Shown here: piece after piece, positions 48,307-58,200 of the stretch
How positions within the stretch are numbered: position 1 is the first letter of the stretch
How the letters are laid out: each line of letters opens with the position of its first letter
DNA from: Pseudomonadota bacterium
Lineage (GTDB): Bacteria; Desulfobacterota; Desulfarculia; Desulfarculales; Desulfarculaceae
Reading direction: 5' to 3'
Assembly (NCBI GenBank): GCA_018896025.1
Contig: JAHIND010000003.1
Span: 1-64,000 of the forward strand
Length of the DNA stretch: 64,000 nt
Position numbers and translations under genes: made by a program
The notes under the pieces: model-generated
The model's database searches: none
What the model saw: the letters and a program-made list of their open reading frames with translations, nothing else
Told to the model about the DNA's origin: nothing

Positions 48307-49491
48307 CTAAAAGATCAGGCTCAGTTGGCTGGTGACCAAGTCCTGGGCGGCCCCGTCGCTGTACTCGCCGTGCAGATACTCCAGGGCCAGGGCCAGATGG
48401 AACCAGGGCGACCAGGACAGGCACAGACCGCCCTGGCGCTCCGGGGCCTCGGAATACAGGTCCCCGCCGCCTTCCCAGCGGCCGGTCAGGCGCCAATCCT
48501 CGGCCAGGGCCCAGGAAAGCTCCAGGTTGAAGGCCCAGGGCTGGGGCGAGGAGCCGGGCGGCGCGAAATCCAGCTCACCGGCGGAAAAGGGGTCGGAGCG
48601 GAAATACTCCGCCAACAGGGTGAGCGGGCCGTACTCGGCCGCGAGGCTGAAGGAAAAGCCCGCCACCAGCGATTGCAGGCGCTGCCCCGGCACCTGCTCC
48701 TCCAAGAACCCGCTGGCCGCGATGTTGTTGGTGTAGGAACCGCCCAGGGCCAGCTTGAGCCCGCCCAAGGGCTCCGGAGGCGGGGTCAGTTGCAGGCGCA
48801 GCAGATAGGTCTCGAAAAAGTCCCCGCCCGCCCCGGGGCGGCGCACCGCGGGATTGTAGCCCGCCAGATTGAACTGCAGCCACTCCCCGTCCCAGCCCGC
48901 CACCCCGGCCACGGCTTGGGTCTCGAATATCTCCTTGGTGATGGGGTCGCTGACCATGTAGCTCTCGAAGATGCCCACCGCCGGATAGACCCGCCCCCCC
49001 ATGAGGTAGCCGGGAAAAGCCGCCGTCCGGCCCAGCAGCACGAAGGCCTCGTCCAGGTTGATGCCGCTGTCGCCGTCCTCGTGCAATAGGTGGCCGTACA
49101 GGCGGACGAAAGAGACCGGCCGCAGCTCCCCGAAGATCTCGGCCGTGGCCAGGGAGGCGCGGTCGCTGTAGGTGGTTTTGCCCTGGGCGTCCTTGTCCTT
49201 TTGCCAGGAGGCCTCCAGTTGCACCTGGCCCCACACCTTCCAGGTGACGCCCTTGAGGCCCGCCGCCGCCTGGAGGGGAGTGGGCACCTCCTCCAGGGTG
49301 CGCGAGATCTTTAGCGAACCGCTCACCGGCGGCAGGTCCATCTCGCCCCATTCTTCCAGGTCGCCGGCCGCGGGCGAGGCCTCCGGTCCCTGGGCCAGGG
49401 CTCCGGCGCAGGCCAGCAGCACCAGGGCCAAGGCCAGGCCCCAGCGGGCTATCGGTTTCAACCACGAACACCCGGTTTGCAAATCGCCCAT
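48307..49491 (-). CDS. Outer-membrane porin of the LbtU siderophore type
   Basis: A 394-aa precursor with a signal peptide (IARWGLALALVLLACAGALA) and a barrel ending in LSLIF, with Phe as the last residue, as in outer-membrane barrels. The strands (FVRLYGHLLHEDGDSGINLD, GYLMGGRVYPAVGIFES, LKLALGGSYTNNIAASG) match the LbtU family, known for siderophore uptake in Legionella. A DtxR-type metal regulator is divergently transcribed from the same intergenic region, which fits an iron or manganese link. ATG 49491 gives the signal peptide. Confidence 0.78.
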   Translation of the reverse strand: MGDLQTGCSWLKPIARWGLALALVLLACAGALAQGPEASPAAGDLEEWGEMDLPPVSGSLKISRTLEEVPTPLQAAAGLKGVTWKVWGQVQLEASWQKDKDAQGKTTYSDRASLATAEIFGELRPVSFVRLYGHLLHEDGDSGINLDEAFVLLGRTAAFPGYLMGGRVYPAVGIFESYMVSDPITKEIFETQAVAGVAGWDGEWLQFNLAGYNPAVRRPGAGGDFFETYLLRLQLTPPPEPLGGLKLALGGSYTNNIAASGFLEEQVPGQRLQSLVAGFSFSLAAEYGPLTLLAEYFRSDPFSAGELDFAPPGSSPQPWAFNLELSWALAEDWRLTGRWEGGGDLYSEAPERQGGLCLSWSPWFHLALALEYLHGEYSDGAAQDLVTSQLSLIF

Positions 49492-49627
49492 ACCCCTCGC
49501 TTCGCGGGTTAAAGCCAAAGTATTTTTACGGCCTTAAAATATTTTCAAGCGAAGTAAATTTTTGTTGCCGCTCCGAGAACCCTGGAAGATAATAACCTAA
49601 TCTCAACAAATTAAGGGAGACCAAACC
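49492..49627. promoter_or_regulatory. AT-rich divergent control region, porin and DtxR-type regulator
   Basis: It holds the palindrome AAAATATTTT (about 49537-49546), a minus-strand TTGAAA that could serve the porin, and CCTAAT...ATTAAGG before the regulator's AGGGAG ribosome binding site. A metal-regulator operator is likely here, but no clear consensus is assigned. Confidence 0.45.
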
Positions 49628-50143
49628 ATGGCCGGCGCCCCTGGAGAGGACCTATCCTCCAACCTGGAAGATTATCTGGAGACCATATACCACCTGGAAA
49701 AAGAGAGCCGGGTGGCCAGGGCCAAGGATATCGCCGAACGCCTCAAGGTGTCCCGGGCCTCGGTGACCGGGGCCCTCAAGACCCTGGGCGACAAGGGCCT
49801 GATCAACTACGAGCCCTACTCCTACGTCACCCTGACCAAGCAGGGCCAGAGCATCGCCAGCGAGATAGACCGGCGGCACCGCATTCTCAAGGGATTCTTC
49901 CAGGATTTCCTGCAACTCAGCCCGGAGCTGTCCGACGCCAACGCCTGCCGGGTGGAGCACGCCATGGATCAGGCGGCCATCAACCGCCTGGTAGATTTCT
50001 TGGCCTTTTTGGAGGAATGCCCCCGCACCGGGCCGGACTGGCTGGAGGCCTTCGACCACTACTGCCGGGACCAGAAGAGCCCGGAGCGCTGCCGCACCTG
50101 CCTGGAGAAGTGCCTGGAGCGCGCGGGCAAGTCCGGCTCCTAA
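49628..50143 (+). CDS. DtxR/MntR-like metal-dependent regulator
   Basis: The 171-aa protein has the N-terminal HTH (LEDYLETIYHLEKESRVARA, AKDIAERLKVSRASVTGALK, GLINYEPYSYVTLT) and the dimerisation and metal-binding region (DRRHRILKGFFQDFL, DANACRVEHAMD). The C-terminal tail (CPRTG..CRDQ..CRTCLEKC) adds cysteines not usual in MntR. It may sense Fe, Mn or another metal. It is divergent from the porin and converges on the DUF2254 gene with a 4-bp overlap. Confidence 0.88.
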   Translation: MAGAPGEDLSSNLEDYLETIYHLEKESRVARAKDIAERLKVSRASVTGALKTLGDKGLINYEPYSYVTLTKQGQSIASEIDRRHRILKGFFQDFLQLSPELSDANACRVEHAMDQAAINRLVDFLAFLEECPRTGPDWLEAFDHYCRDQKSPERCRTCLEKCLERAGKSGS

Positions 50144-51498
50144 CCCTTCTCACCCCGCTCCGCCACGGGCGGCTCCAGACGTAGCGCCGCCCGCTCCAGC
50201 GCCCTCTGCACCTCCTGGTGCTTCTGGCTGATCAAATCCCGGTCCCAGGCCAGCTTCAGATTGTCCAGGCTGTCGGTCTTCACCGCCAGGGCCTGGTGGG
50301 CCAATACCTGGTGGTCCTGGGGCAGGCGCACCTGCCGGGCCAGGGCGCCCAGCACCTCCAACAACCGCACCGTGCATATCACGTTTTCCCGGGCCGCGCG
50401 CCGGATGGGCTCCAGGCAGCTCTCGGCCACCAGGGCGAAGCTCACCTCCGGGTGAACCAGGCGCAGCTCGCCGCCCTCGTCCAGGCGGTAGGCGGGCCGC
50501 CGCCCCCGCCCGGCCATCAGGGCCAGGCCCGATCCCAGCCAGTCGATGCAGGTGACCGCGGTGTAGGGATCGTTCACCCCCGGCGACAGGGCCCGGAGAG
50601 CCGTCTCGGCCAACAGCCGGGCCACGTACTCCACGTCCTGGGCCTCGGTGCGCTCCACCCCCATGGTAAAGCTGCGATGCAGGCGCGCCGCCAAAGCGGC
50701 GGTGAAGCTCTCCGGCGGCCAGACCAGGCACAAGGGATTTCCCTTTATCACGAAGTCGCCGGGACGTCTTGTCACTTGAATAAGGAGGTTTTGGTCGCGG
50801 GCTAAATCGTAAAGGCGGCCATGGTCGATCATCTGCAAGTAGCCGCTCTGGTGGACCCACAACTCCTCGGCGCGCTGAGCGAAACCCTGGGGCAGTTCAG
50901 GAGTGGGCCAGGCAGCCGGTCCGTCCGAGGCCTCGGGGTAGAGGCGGCGCACCGAGTTTTCGAACTCGTGCCCCACCCGGGCCACGAGGTTGTTGGCCTG
51001 GATGGAAGAGGCCACGTGGTGGATGAAGTAGATGAGCACCCCCAGGCTGGCCAGGGCCAGGGCCAGGCCCATGTTGACCGAAAGGCTGGGCAGGGGGTCG
51101 CTGCCCGAGCCATGAATGGTGCGCAGCACCACTAGGCAGTAAACGAAGGTGGCCACGAAGGTGCCCAGCACCAACTGGTTGCCGGCGTCGTCCATGAAGT
51201 TGCGCACCAGGCGCGGCCCGAACTGGTTGGAGGTGAGGCTCAACACCACCATGGTCAGGGAGAACACCACCCCGGCCACGGTTATCATGGACCCGGCGAT
51301 GGTGGAGAGCACCGCCCGGGCCCCGGCCGGGCTGCCCTGGTATATCCACCAGGTGTCCACTCCACCCAGAGGCTTCAGGTTGGCGTCCAGCCCGGCGGTG
51401 GCATAGGCCAGGGCCAGGGCCCCGGCCACCATAAGGCCCGGCACGAACCACAGGCTGTAGCGCACCCGGTACCAAAGGCTGATTATGCGATTTTTCAA
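50140..51498 (-). CDS. DUF2254 family membrane protein
   Basis: A 452-aa protein with four predicted membrane helices in the first 170 residues (LWFVPGLMVAGALALAYATA, STIAGSMITVAGVVFSLTMV, LVLGTFVATFVYCLVVL, VNMGLALALASLGVLIYFIH) and a soluble C-terminal part with ALRALSPGVNDPYTAVTCID, the most conserved family motif. Function unknown. GAAG-type ribosome binding site only. It overlaps the regulator's stop codon. Confidence 0.85.
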   Translation of the reverse strand: MKNRIISLWYRVRYSLWFVPGLMVAGALALAYATAGLDANLKPLGGVDTWWIYQGSPAGARAVLSTIAGSMITVAGVVFSLTMVVLSLTSNQFGPRLVRNFMDDAGNQLVLGTFVATFVYCLVVLRTIHGSGSDPLPSLSVNMGLALALASLGVLIYFIHHVASSIQANNLVARVGHEFENSVRRLYPEASDGPAAWPTPELPQGFAQRAEELWVHQSGYLQMIDHGRLYDLARDQNLLIQVTRRPGDFVIKGNPLCLVWPPESFTAALAARLHRSFTMGVERTEAQDVEYVARLLAETALRALSPGVNDPYTAVTCIDWLGSGLALMAGRGRRPAYRLDEGGELRLVHPEVSFALVAESCLEPIRRAARENVICTVRLLEVLGALARQVRLPQDHQVLAHQALAVKTDSLDNLKLAWDRDLISQKHQEVQRALERAALRLEPPVAERGEKG

Positions 51499-51796
51499 AA
51501 CGCGGGCTCCTTCGGTGGGGCCGGGTCATGGTGTGTGGGGGCCGGGCCCCGATGCAAACGACCTTACTAAAAATTCTAGCCGCGCGCGGGCCTCCGGGTC
51601 AAATCAAGCGGGCGGCCCGCGCTTTGCGCCTATTTTATGGCTCTGTGGCTTGATCGCCGTAATGCAATGCGCTACCATGGCCGCGACTATCGTTTAGCCT
51701 GCCCGTTTTAATCGATAATCCATTTTCAGACATAGGCTCACCAGGCTTCGGGTTGCCCGGCCGCACGCGGCAAGAGGTCGGCTCGATAAAGCAAAC

Positions 51797-52252
51797 GTGG
51801 CGCCAACCGCAGAACCTGTGACCGGGAATAAGCGCGAAAAGGGAGCCCTCACCTGGCGCCAAACCGCCTTCATCATCGCCTTCACCGACGTGGCCGACGA
51901 CCACGACATGGTCAACCCCTGGGCGGGCTGGCCGGGCTACACCTCCATCATGGAGCTGAACAACGACAAGGCCGGGCAGCGCACCTTGCTTTTCCGCCTT
52001 GGGGCCGACCTTGCCCAATAGGGGATCAAGGGTCTTGAAGCCACCCTCACCCACACCAGGTCCACGGTGCCCGACGGCAAGGCCCTCATTCTGCCCGACC
52101 GGTTGGAGACCGACGTGGACCTGCGCTACTATTTCCTGGGAGAGTTCAAGCCGCTTTGGCTCAGGCTGCGCGCCGCCTACGTGGACCAGGACATCACCAT
52201 CGGGGGGGACACCTACACCGACCTTCGCCTGATAGTGAATTACGATTTCTAG
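51797..52252 (+). pseudogene. Remnant of an outer-membrane porin (in-frame TAG, 5' part missing)
   Basis: One continuous frame interrupted by TAG at 52019-52021. Before it: WRQTAFIIAFTDVADDHDMV, NPWAGWPGYTSIMELNN, RTLLFRLGADLAQ. After it: GIKGLEATLTHTRSTVPDGK and YYFLGEFKPLWLRLRAAYVD, ending RLIVNYDF with the terminal Phe of a barrel. It looks like the last third of an OprD-type porin. No signal peptide or 5' part precedes it (51499-51796 has no gene). Confidence 0.72.
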
Positions 52253-52506
52253 CTCTAGGAGGGGCCGTGACGGTGTATCGTGTGTACAAACGGCCCTATA
52301 GAGGGCCGGGAGCGGCATGGGATTAAAAGGTAAAATCCGTGGGGGTTAGGCGCCCATCCAAATATTCATTGTCATATAATGATTTATTAGGGCTCCGGAA
52401 AACATAAGCTCCTGCCCTGTCTTGTTGGAAACCGCCCGCGCCGGCGGGCATTTCCGGTCCGAAACGAGACATCCGGAGTCTGCCATATAAATCCACAAGG
52501 GAAATC

Positions 52507-55011
52507 ATGGCACCGGTGCGCGACATCAAAGAGCTTGAGTATAGCCGCCAAATATTGGTGGTTGACGACGACCGCGGCCTGTTGGAAATGATCGAAAGCT
52601 TGACCGAAGGCCGCTTCGATCTGGTCACCGCCGACAACGCCGCCAAAGGCCTTGCTATCCTGGACCAGCAAGGTCCCTTCGCGGTGGTCATGTCGGATTT
52701 GCACATGCCGGGCATGGACGGCATCGCCTTCCTCAACCAGGTGCGGGAGCTGTCCCCGCGCACGGTGCGCATCATCGTCACCGCCTTCGCGGACATGGAG
52801 GCGGCCCTCAAGGCCATTAACGCCAGCCACATCTACCGCTTTCTCACCAAGCCGCTCAAGGCCCAGGACATCATCGACGCCATCGAGGACGCCCTCAAGC
52901 AGCACCGCCTGCTGGTGGCCGACGAAGCCAATCTGGTGCAGCGGGAAAAGAGGCTCCGCACCGCCCTGATGCAGCTTCCCCTACCGGCCATGATCCACGC
53001 CGAGGACGGCGAAGCGGTCATGATAAACCAGGCCTGGAGCCAGCTCACCGGCTACGGCAACCGGGAGATGCCCACGGTGGAGGCCTGGGCCCGCCTATGC
53101 TGCGGCGATAAATGGCAACAGATATCCCAAAAGCTGGCCGCCCTGCACCAGCTCCAGGGAAGCGCCGCCCAGGGAGAGCAGGAACTCACCAACAAGTGCG
53201 GCGAAAAGCTGATTTGGGATTTCAACTCAGCCCCCCTGGGCGCGCTCCAGGACGGACGCGGCCTGGTCATCACCATCGCCTCGGACGTCACCGAGCGCCG
53301 CCGCATGGCCGATTCCCTGGCCCTGTCCGGCCTGGTGTTCAAGACCACCACCAACGGGATTTTGGTCACCAACGGCGAGGGGACCATCCTGGACGTGAAC
53401 CCGGCCATGTGCAAGATGAGCGGCTACGAGCGCCACGAGCTTTTGGGCAAGAACCCCCGCGTGTTCAAGTCCGGCCGCCAAAACAGCGAATACTACTGCG
53501 ACATGTGGGACGCCCTGAACAAGAAGGGAAGCTGGCGCGGGGAGATATACAACCGCCGCAAGGGCGGCGAAGTCTACCCGGCCTGGTTGACCATCACCGC
53601 GGTGGGCGACAAAGACAAGGGCGCCCATCACTTCGTGGCCATCAGTTCAGACCTCAGCGCGCTCATGGAAGCCCAGGAGCGCATGGAATACCTGGCCCGC
53701 CACGACTACCTCACCGGCCTGCCCAACCGCCAGGCCCTGAGAGCCTGCCTGGAGCAGGCCATGTCCCTGGCCGACCAAAAAGGGCGCAAGGTGCTTCTGG
53801 CCTATCTGGATTTGGACCAGTTCAAGCTGGTCAACGAGTCCCTGGGCCACGAGAGGGGCGACAAGGCCCTGTTGGCCGTGGCCGAGCGCCTGCAAAAAAG
53901 CCTGGCCGAAGGCGACAGCCTGGTGCGCTGGGGGGGCGATCATTTCGTGGGGGTGGTGAGCCTGGACGGCGACGGCGAAAAGGCCGAGGAGGTGGCCGGC
54001 AAGCTTTTGGGCTGCTTCCAGGCGCCCTTCGAGGTGGCCGGACAGCAGCTTTACATGTCCGCCTCCCTGGGCATGAGCCTCTACCCCAACGATGCCCGCG
54101 ACCCGGACACCCTGGTGCAGCACGCCGACACGGCCATGCACGCGGCCAAGGAGCTGGGGCGGCGGCGCTATAAGTTCTTCTCGGCCCAGATGAACCGCCG
54201 GGTGGTGGAGCGCCTGGCCCTGGAAGGCGACCTGCGCTCCGCCCTGGACAAAAAGGAGTTCTTCCTGGTGTACCAGCCCAGGGTGGAGGTCAAGACCGGG
54301 GCGGTGGAGGGGGTGGAGGCCCTTATCCGTTGGCAGCACCCCCGCCTGGGCCTGCTGATGCCGGACCATTTCCTGTCCACCGCCGAGGAGTCGGGCCTCA
54401 TCGTGCCCATCGGCCAGCAAGTGCTGGAGATGGCCTGCTCCCAGATCAAGCAGTGGCTGGCCCAGGGGGTGCCGGTCAAACGGGTGGCGGTGAACCTGTC
54501 CGGCCGCCAGTTCTGGGAAGAGGACCTGGTCGGCATGATCACCGGCACCCTGGCCCGCTACGGCCTGACCACCAAGCACTTCGAGCTGGAGGTCACCGAG
54601 AGCGTGGTCATGGGCACGGTGGCCGCCGCCGCGCGGGTGCTCAGGGAGCTGCACGACCTGGGCATGGAGATCGCCCTGGACGACTTCGGCACCGGCTACT
54701 CATCCCTGTACTACCTAAAAGAGCTGCCCATCGACAGCCTGAAGATCGACAAGTCCTTCATCACCCAGATACCCGACGACCGTGACAGCACCACCATCGT
54801 GGCCACCGTGGCTTCCCTGGCCCACGGCCTGGGCATGCGGGTGGTGGTGGAGGGCGTGGAGACCCTCCGCCAGTTGGAGACGGTGATGGGCTTCGGTTGC
54901 GAGCAGGTGCAGGGCTACTACTTCAGCCGCCCCATCTCCCCGGAACAGGTGAGCACCCTGCTCAAGGCCAGCAGGTTCCCCTTTGCCGACAAGCTCCCCA
55001 AACAGGCTTGA
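52507..55011 (+). CDS. REC-PAS-PAS-GGDEF-EAL cyclic-di-GMP signalling protein
   Basis: An 834-aa cytoplasmic regulator: REC domain (1-130, phospho-Asp D64 in MSDLHMPGMD, ILVVDDDRG), two PAS-like parts (about 155-265 and 275-395), a GGDEF domain (about 410-560) with GGDHF instead of GG(D/E)EF (about 477-481), and an EAL domain (about 580-825) with EALIRW, NLSGRQF, ALDDFGTGYSSLYYLKELP and VVEGVET. The GGDEF site looks inactive while the EAL site looks complete, so it is probably a c-di-GMP phosphodiesterase, possibly GTP-regulated. Predicted soluble. Confidence 0.92.
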   Translation: MAPVRDIKELEYSRQILVVDDDRGLLEMIESLTEGRFDLVTADNAAKGLAILDQQGPFAVVMSDLHMPGMDGIAFLNQVRELSPRTVRIIVTAFADMEAALKAINASHIYRFLTKPLKAQDIIDAIEDALKQHRLLVADEANLVQREKRLRTALMQLPLPAMIHAEDGEAVMINQAWSQLTGYGNREMPTVEAWARLCCGDKWQQISQKLAALHQLQGSAAQGEQELTNKCGEKLIWDFNSAPLGALQDGRGLVITIASDVTERRRMADSLALSGLVFKTTTNGILVTNGEGTILDVNPAMCKMSGYERHELLGKNPRVFKSGRQNSEYYCDMWDALNKKGSWRGEIYNRRKGGEVYPAWLTITAVGDKDKGAHHFVAISSDLSALMEAQERMEYLARHDYLTGLPNRQALRACLEQAMSLADQKGRKVLLAYLDLDQFKLVNESLGHERGDKALLAVAERLQKSLAEGDSLVRWGGDHFVGVVSLDGDGEKAEEVAGKLLGCFQAPFEVAGQQLYMSASLGMSLYPNDARDPDTLVQHADTAMHAAKELGRRRYKFFSAQMNRRVVERLALEGDLRSALDKKEFFLVYQPRVEVKTGAVEGVEALIRWQHPRLGLLMPDHFLSTAEESGLIVPIGQQVLEMACSQIKQWLAQGVPVKRVAVNLSGRQFWEEDLVGMITGTLARYGLTTKHFELEVTESVVMGTVAAAARVLRELHDLGMEIALDDFGTGYSSLYYLKELPIDSLKIDKSFITQIPDDRDSTTIVATVASLAHGLGMRVVVEGVETLRQLETVMGFGCEQVQGYYFSRPISPEQVSTLLKASRFPFADKLPKQA

Positions 55012-55145
55012 GCCGCCGCCGGGGTAGGGAGCGCGCGGGCCGAAAAAGCGCCCTAGGCCAAGGAAGAGCTGGGGGGAGAAGGCCCGGCCGGGGCGGCATC
55101 ACCGGCCAACCATAGGTATTTTCAGGCCATCCCCTACGCCATTGC

Positions 55146-55174
55146 TTTTAATAATCGCTACTTTTATTTATAAT
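55146..55174 (+). promoter_or_regulatory. Possible promoter of the envelope cluster
   Basis: A perfect TATAAT at 55169-55174 with a weak -35 (TTTTAA, 55146). The sequence here is AT-rich compared with both flanks. It is 84 bp before the large exported protein's ATG. Confidence 0.4.
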
Positions 55175-55257
55175 CAAGCAACGCGATGTCTCGCCCAGAC
55201 CCCGGATGGGGCGCTGGGGAGGCAAAGCCTTCACAACTCAACCTGGAGATCCCACCC

Positions 55258-58200
55258 ATGAGATGCCCCTCACTTGGGTTCGCTTGCATGCTCATTTTTG
55301 TGTGCCTGGGGTTGTCTTCGGCCGGGGCCGCCCAGGTGAGTTACCGCGTCCATCAAGACCAAAACCTTTCCTATTCCCTGGAGCTGCCGGCCCACTGGCG
55401 CGCCAGGCCCGACTCCAAAGACCGTTACCTGGTATTCTCCGGCCCTCAGGGCAGCCCCGAATTCCGCCTCACCATAAGCTTGCAATTGGTGGACGCCATC
55501 GCCTTCCCCAACATCGGGGCGGTGGACGGCAAGCTCACCGCCCAGTGGTCCCGCCTGAGGGGCTATCATCTCCTGGCCCGGCAGAACGGCTCCCTGGCCG
55601 GGCAAAGCGCCCTGCGCCTGCTGATGACCTTTCAAATCGGCCAAGGCCAGGTGTTCCGCCGGGAGCAGTTCATCTGCCGCAAGGGCCCCTACTATTACCT
55701 GCTGGCCTACACCGCCCCGGAGAAGCTCTTCTCGGGCGGCATGCCCTACCGCAACCAGGCCCTGGCCAGCCTGCGCTTTTTGTCGCCCCAGGAGGAGCGC
55801 GAACGCGGTGAGCGCCTGAGCGTGGCCGCCTACGGCCCGGCCCTGCTGGATCAACTGGCCGGTCCGCTTTACTCCCCGGCCTTTGCCAACGGCACCCCCC
55901 AGGGCGAACAGGTGGCCCAGGTGCACGGGCGGCTGGTGGCCGAGCTGGCCCGGGCGGCGACAGACCAGGCGGCCGCCCAGAAACCGGTGCTCGCGGCCTT
56001 GGAGTGCCTGGGCGAGCTTCAGACCCGCCAGATGGCCCTGTTGGAGGAACAGGCCGCCGCCTCGCCCCAGGCCCAGGCCTGGTGGGCCCGCCTCAAGCCC
56101 CTGTACAAGCTCCAACTCAACTACTTCCTGACCCAGTCGGCCCAGCGGGGCATGGTGGAGGGGGCCCTGGCCGGGCAAAGCAAGCCCGAGGTGGTCAGCC
56201 AAAGCCTGGCTTCGGTGCAGATGCTGGCCGGGCTGCAACTGGCGGTGAGCGACCAGCAGGCCCTGATCCTGCGCGGCAACCAAGAGGTTTGGGCCCAGTC
56301 CCTGGCCCTGTGGGATGAGATGAGCGGCGACCTTAGCCTGCCCGCCGCCTTCCGGCTGCGCCTGGCCCAGCTAAACCACGAGCAGCGGAGGCTGGCCCTG
56401 GACCTGGGCCGGGTCACCCTGGCGGCCAACGCCGCCCAGGCCCAGGGCGTTATGGTGGTGCGGGCCATGGAGCTGTTTTCCCAGGAGGTGACCCGGGCCT
56501 ACGGCGCGGCGGTGGGCGAGGCCATCCCCCGCCTGCGGGCCCAGGCCGTCCAATTGGCCCAGGCCCGCCCCGGCGACCCGGCGGTGCAGGCGGTGAGCGC
56601 CATCCTGGACAACCTGGAGCGCACCGCCACCCAGATCAAGACCGCCATGGCCCCGCCGCCGCCCGGCCTGGGCCGCCGCCTGGCCGAGGCGCTCACCCCG
56701 GCTCCCGCCCATGCCGGAGCCTTGCAGTTCGCCAAGGACTTCGGCAACAACCTGCTTTGGTCCGTGGCCGTGGCGGGCAAGGCCACGGCCAACGCCGGGC
56801 GCTTCGTGGTCAGCGGAGTGGATACCAGCAGCAAGCAAGTGGCCAACTACCTGCAGTTCGCCACCTACAGCCCGTTCAGGGTCACCTCCAACCCGGGGAA
56901 GCTGGTGGGCAGCGTCGACGAGATCATCAAGAGCAACCCCGAGATGGCCAAGCACCGCCAGGTCATCGAGGAGCGCCTTCAGGCCATGGCCAAGGGCCAC
57001 GCGGCCAGCGACCTGCAGGGTTACATGCAGCTCAAAAAGCAGACCGTGGACGCAGCGGTGGCCGAATACGCCAAAGGCGAGTACGGGGTGCGGGCCCTCA
57101 AGACCGGGGTGGAGTACATCGACCAGGTCAGAACCATGAAGATAGAGCCCGCCGCCAAGTGGGTGGCCGACCGGGTGACCACCGGTATCATGGGCAACCA
57201 GGTGGGCGGCGTTATCAGCCCGGCGGCCCAGGGCACGGCCAGCCTGTTGGCGGGCACCGCCTACAAGGTGGTGGCCGATTTGCCCAAGAACGTCATGGTG
57301 CTCATGAACCCCCAGACCAGCAACGCCGAAAAGGGCCAAGCCACCTACGAGCTGGCCGGCAGCGTGGGGGCCTCGGTGCTGTGCTACACCGGCACCGCCG
57401 CGGCCATCGCGGGCAAGGTGGCGCCGGGCCTGGCCTCCGGGGCCTCCTGGGCCTACAAGGCCGGGGCCGGGCTGGTCAGCCGCATGATGCCCGCCGGGGC
57501 CCAGGCCGCCGCCCAGGCGGCCACCAAGATGGTGGCCCCGGTGGTGCAGCAGGCGGGCAAGCAAGTGGTGCGGGAGATGGCCGCCCTGCTGCCCGCCGAG
57601 GCCGCGGCGGTCAAATACGCAGCCACCGGCATAAGCGCGGGGGTGCAAAAGCTCACGGCCATGGCCGCCCAGCCGGTGGGAGCCACCCTGGCCGCCGAGA
57701 CCAAAGCCATGCTCAGCGAGGTGGTCAAGAACATCACCACCTCCGGCACCCCCGCCCAGATCCTGAAGCAATTTGCCGGCAACTTCGCCATCAAGCCCCT
57801 TCTGGAGGGCGCGGCCAACGACAGCTTCTCCGGCAACGTGCTCCTGCCCGTGTTGCAATCGGCCGAGGCCGCGGCCAACGCCACTCCGCCGTCCAGCGGG
57901 GTGTCGCGCAGCTTCGACAACAGCAACCTGCTCAAGGCCGACCAGGGCAAGATCGAGGGCAGCTTCAACAACCAGAATTTGCTGAAAGCGGACCAGGGCA
58001 AGATCGAGGGGAAATTCGACAGCGGCAACCTGCAAAAGAGCAGCGAGGGCTTCCAGCTCCGCGCCGCCACCGGGGCCAAGGAGCCCGAGGCCAAAACCGA
58101 GCCCAAGCCGGTGAAGAAGCGCGCCGAGACCGCCGAGGAGCGCAAGAAGCGCCAGGACGAGCTGATGGCCAAGGCCAAGCAGCTGGCGGCCCGCCAGGAC

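Noticed and set aside
52019..52021. TAG inside the porin-like frame read as pyrrolysine
   Set aside because: Several genes in the window end normally with TAG and no pyl gene is seen. The 5' part of the gene is also missing, so pseudogene is simpler.
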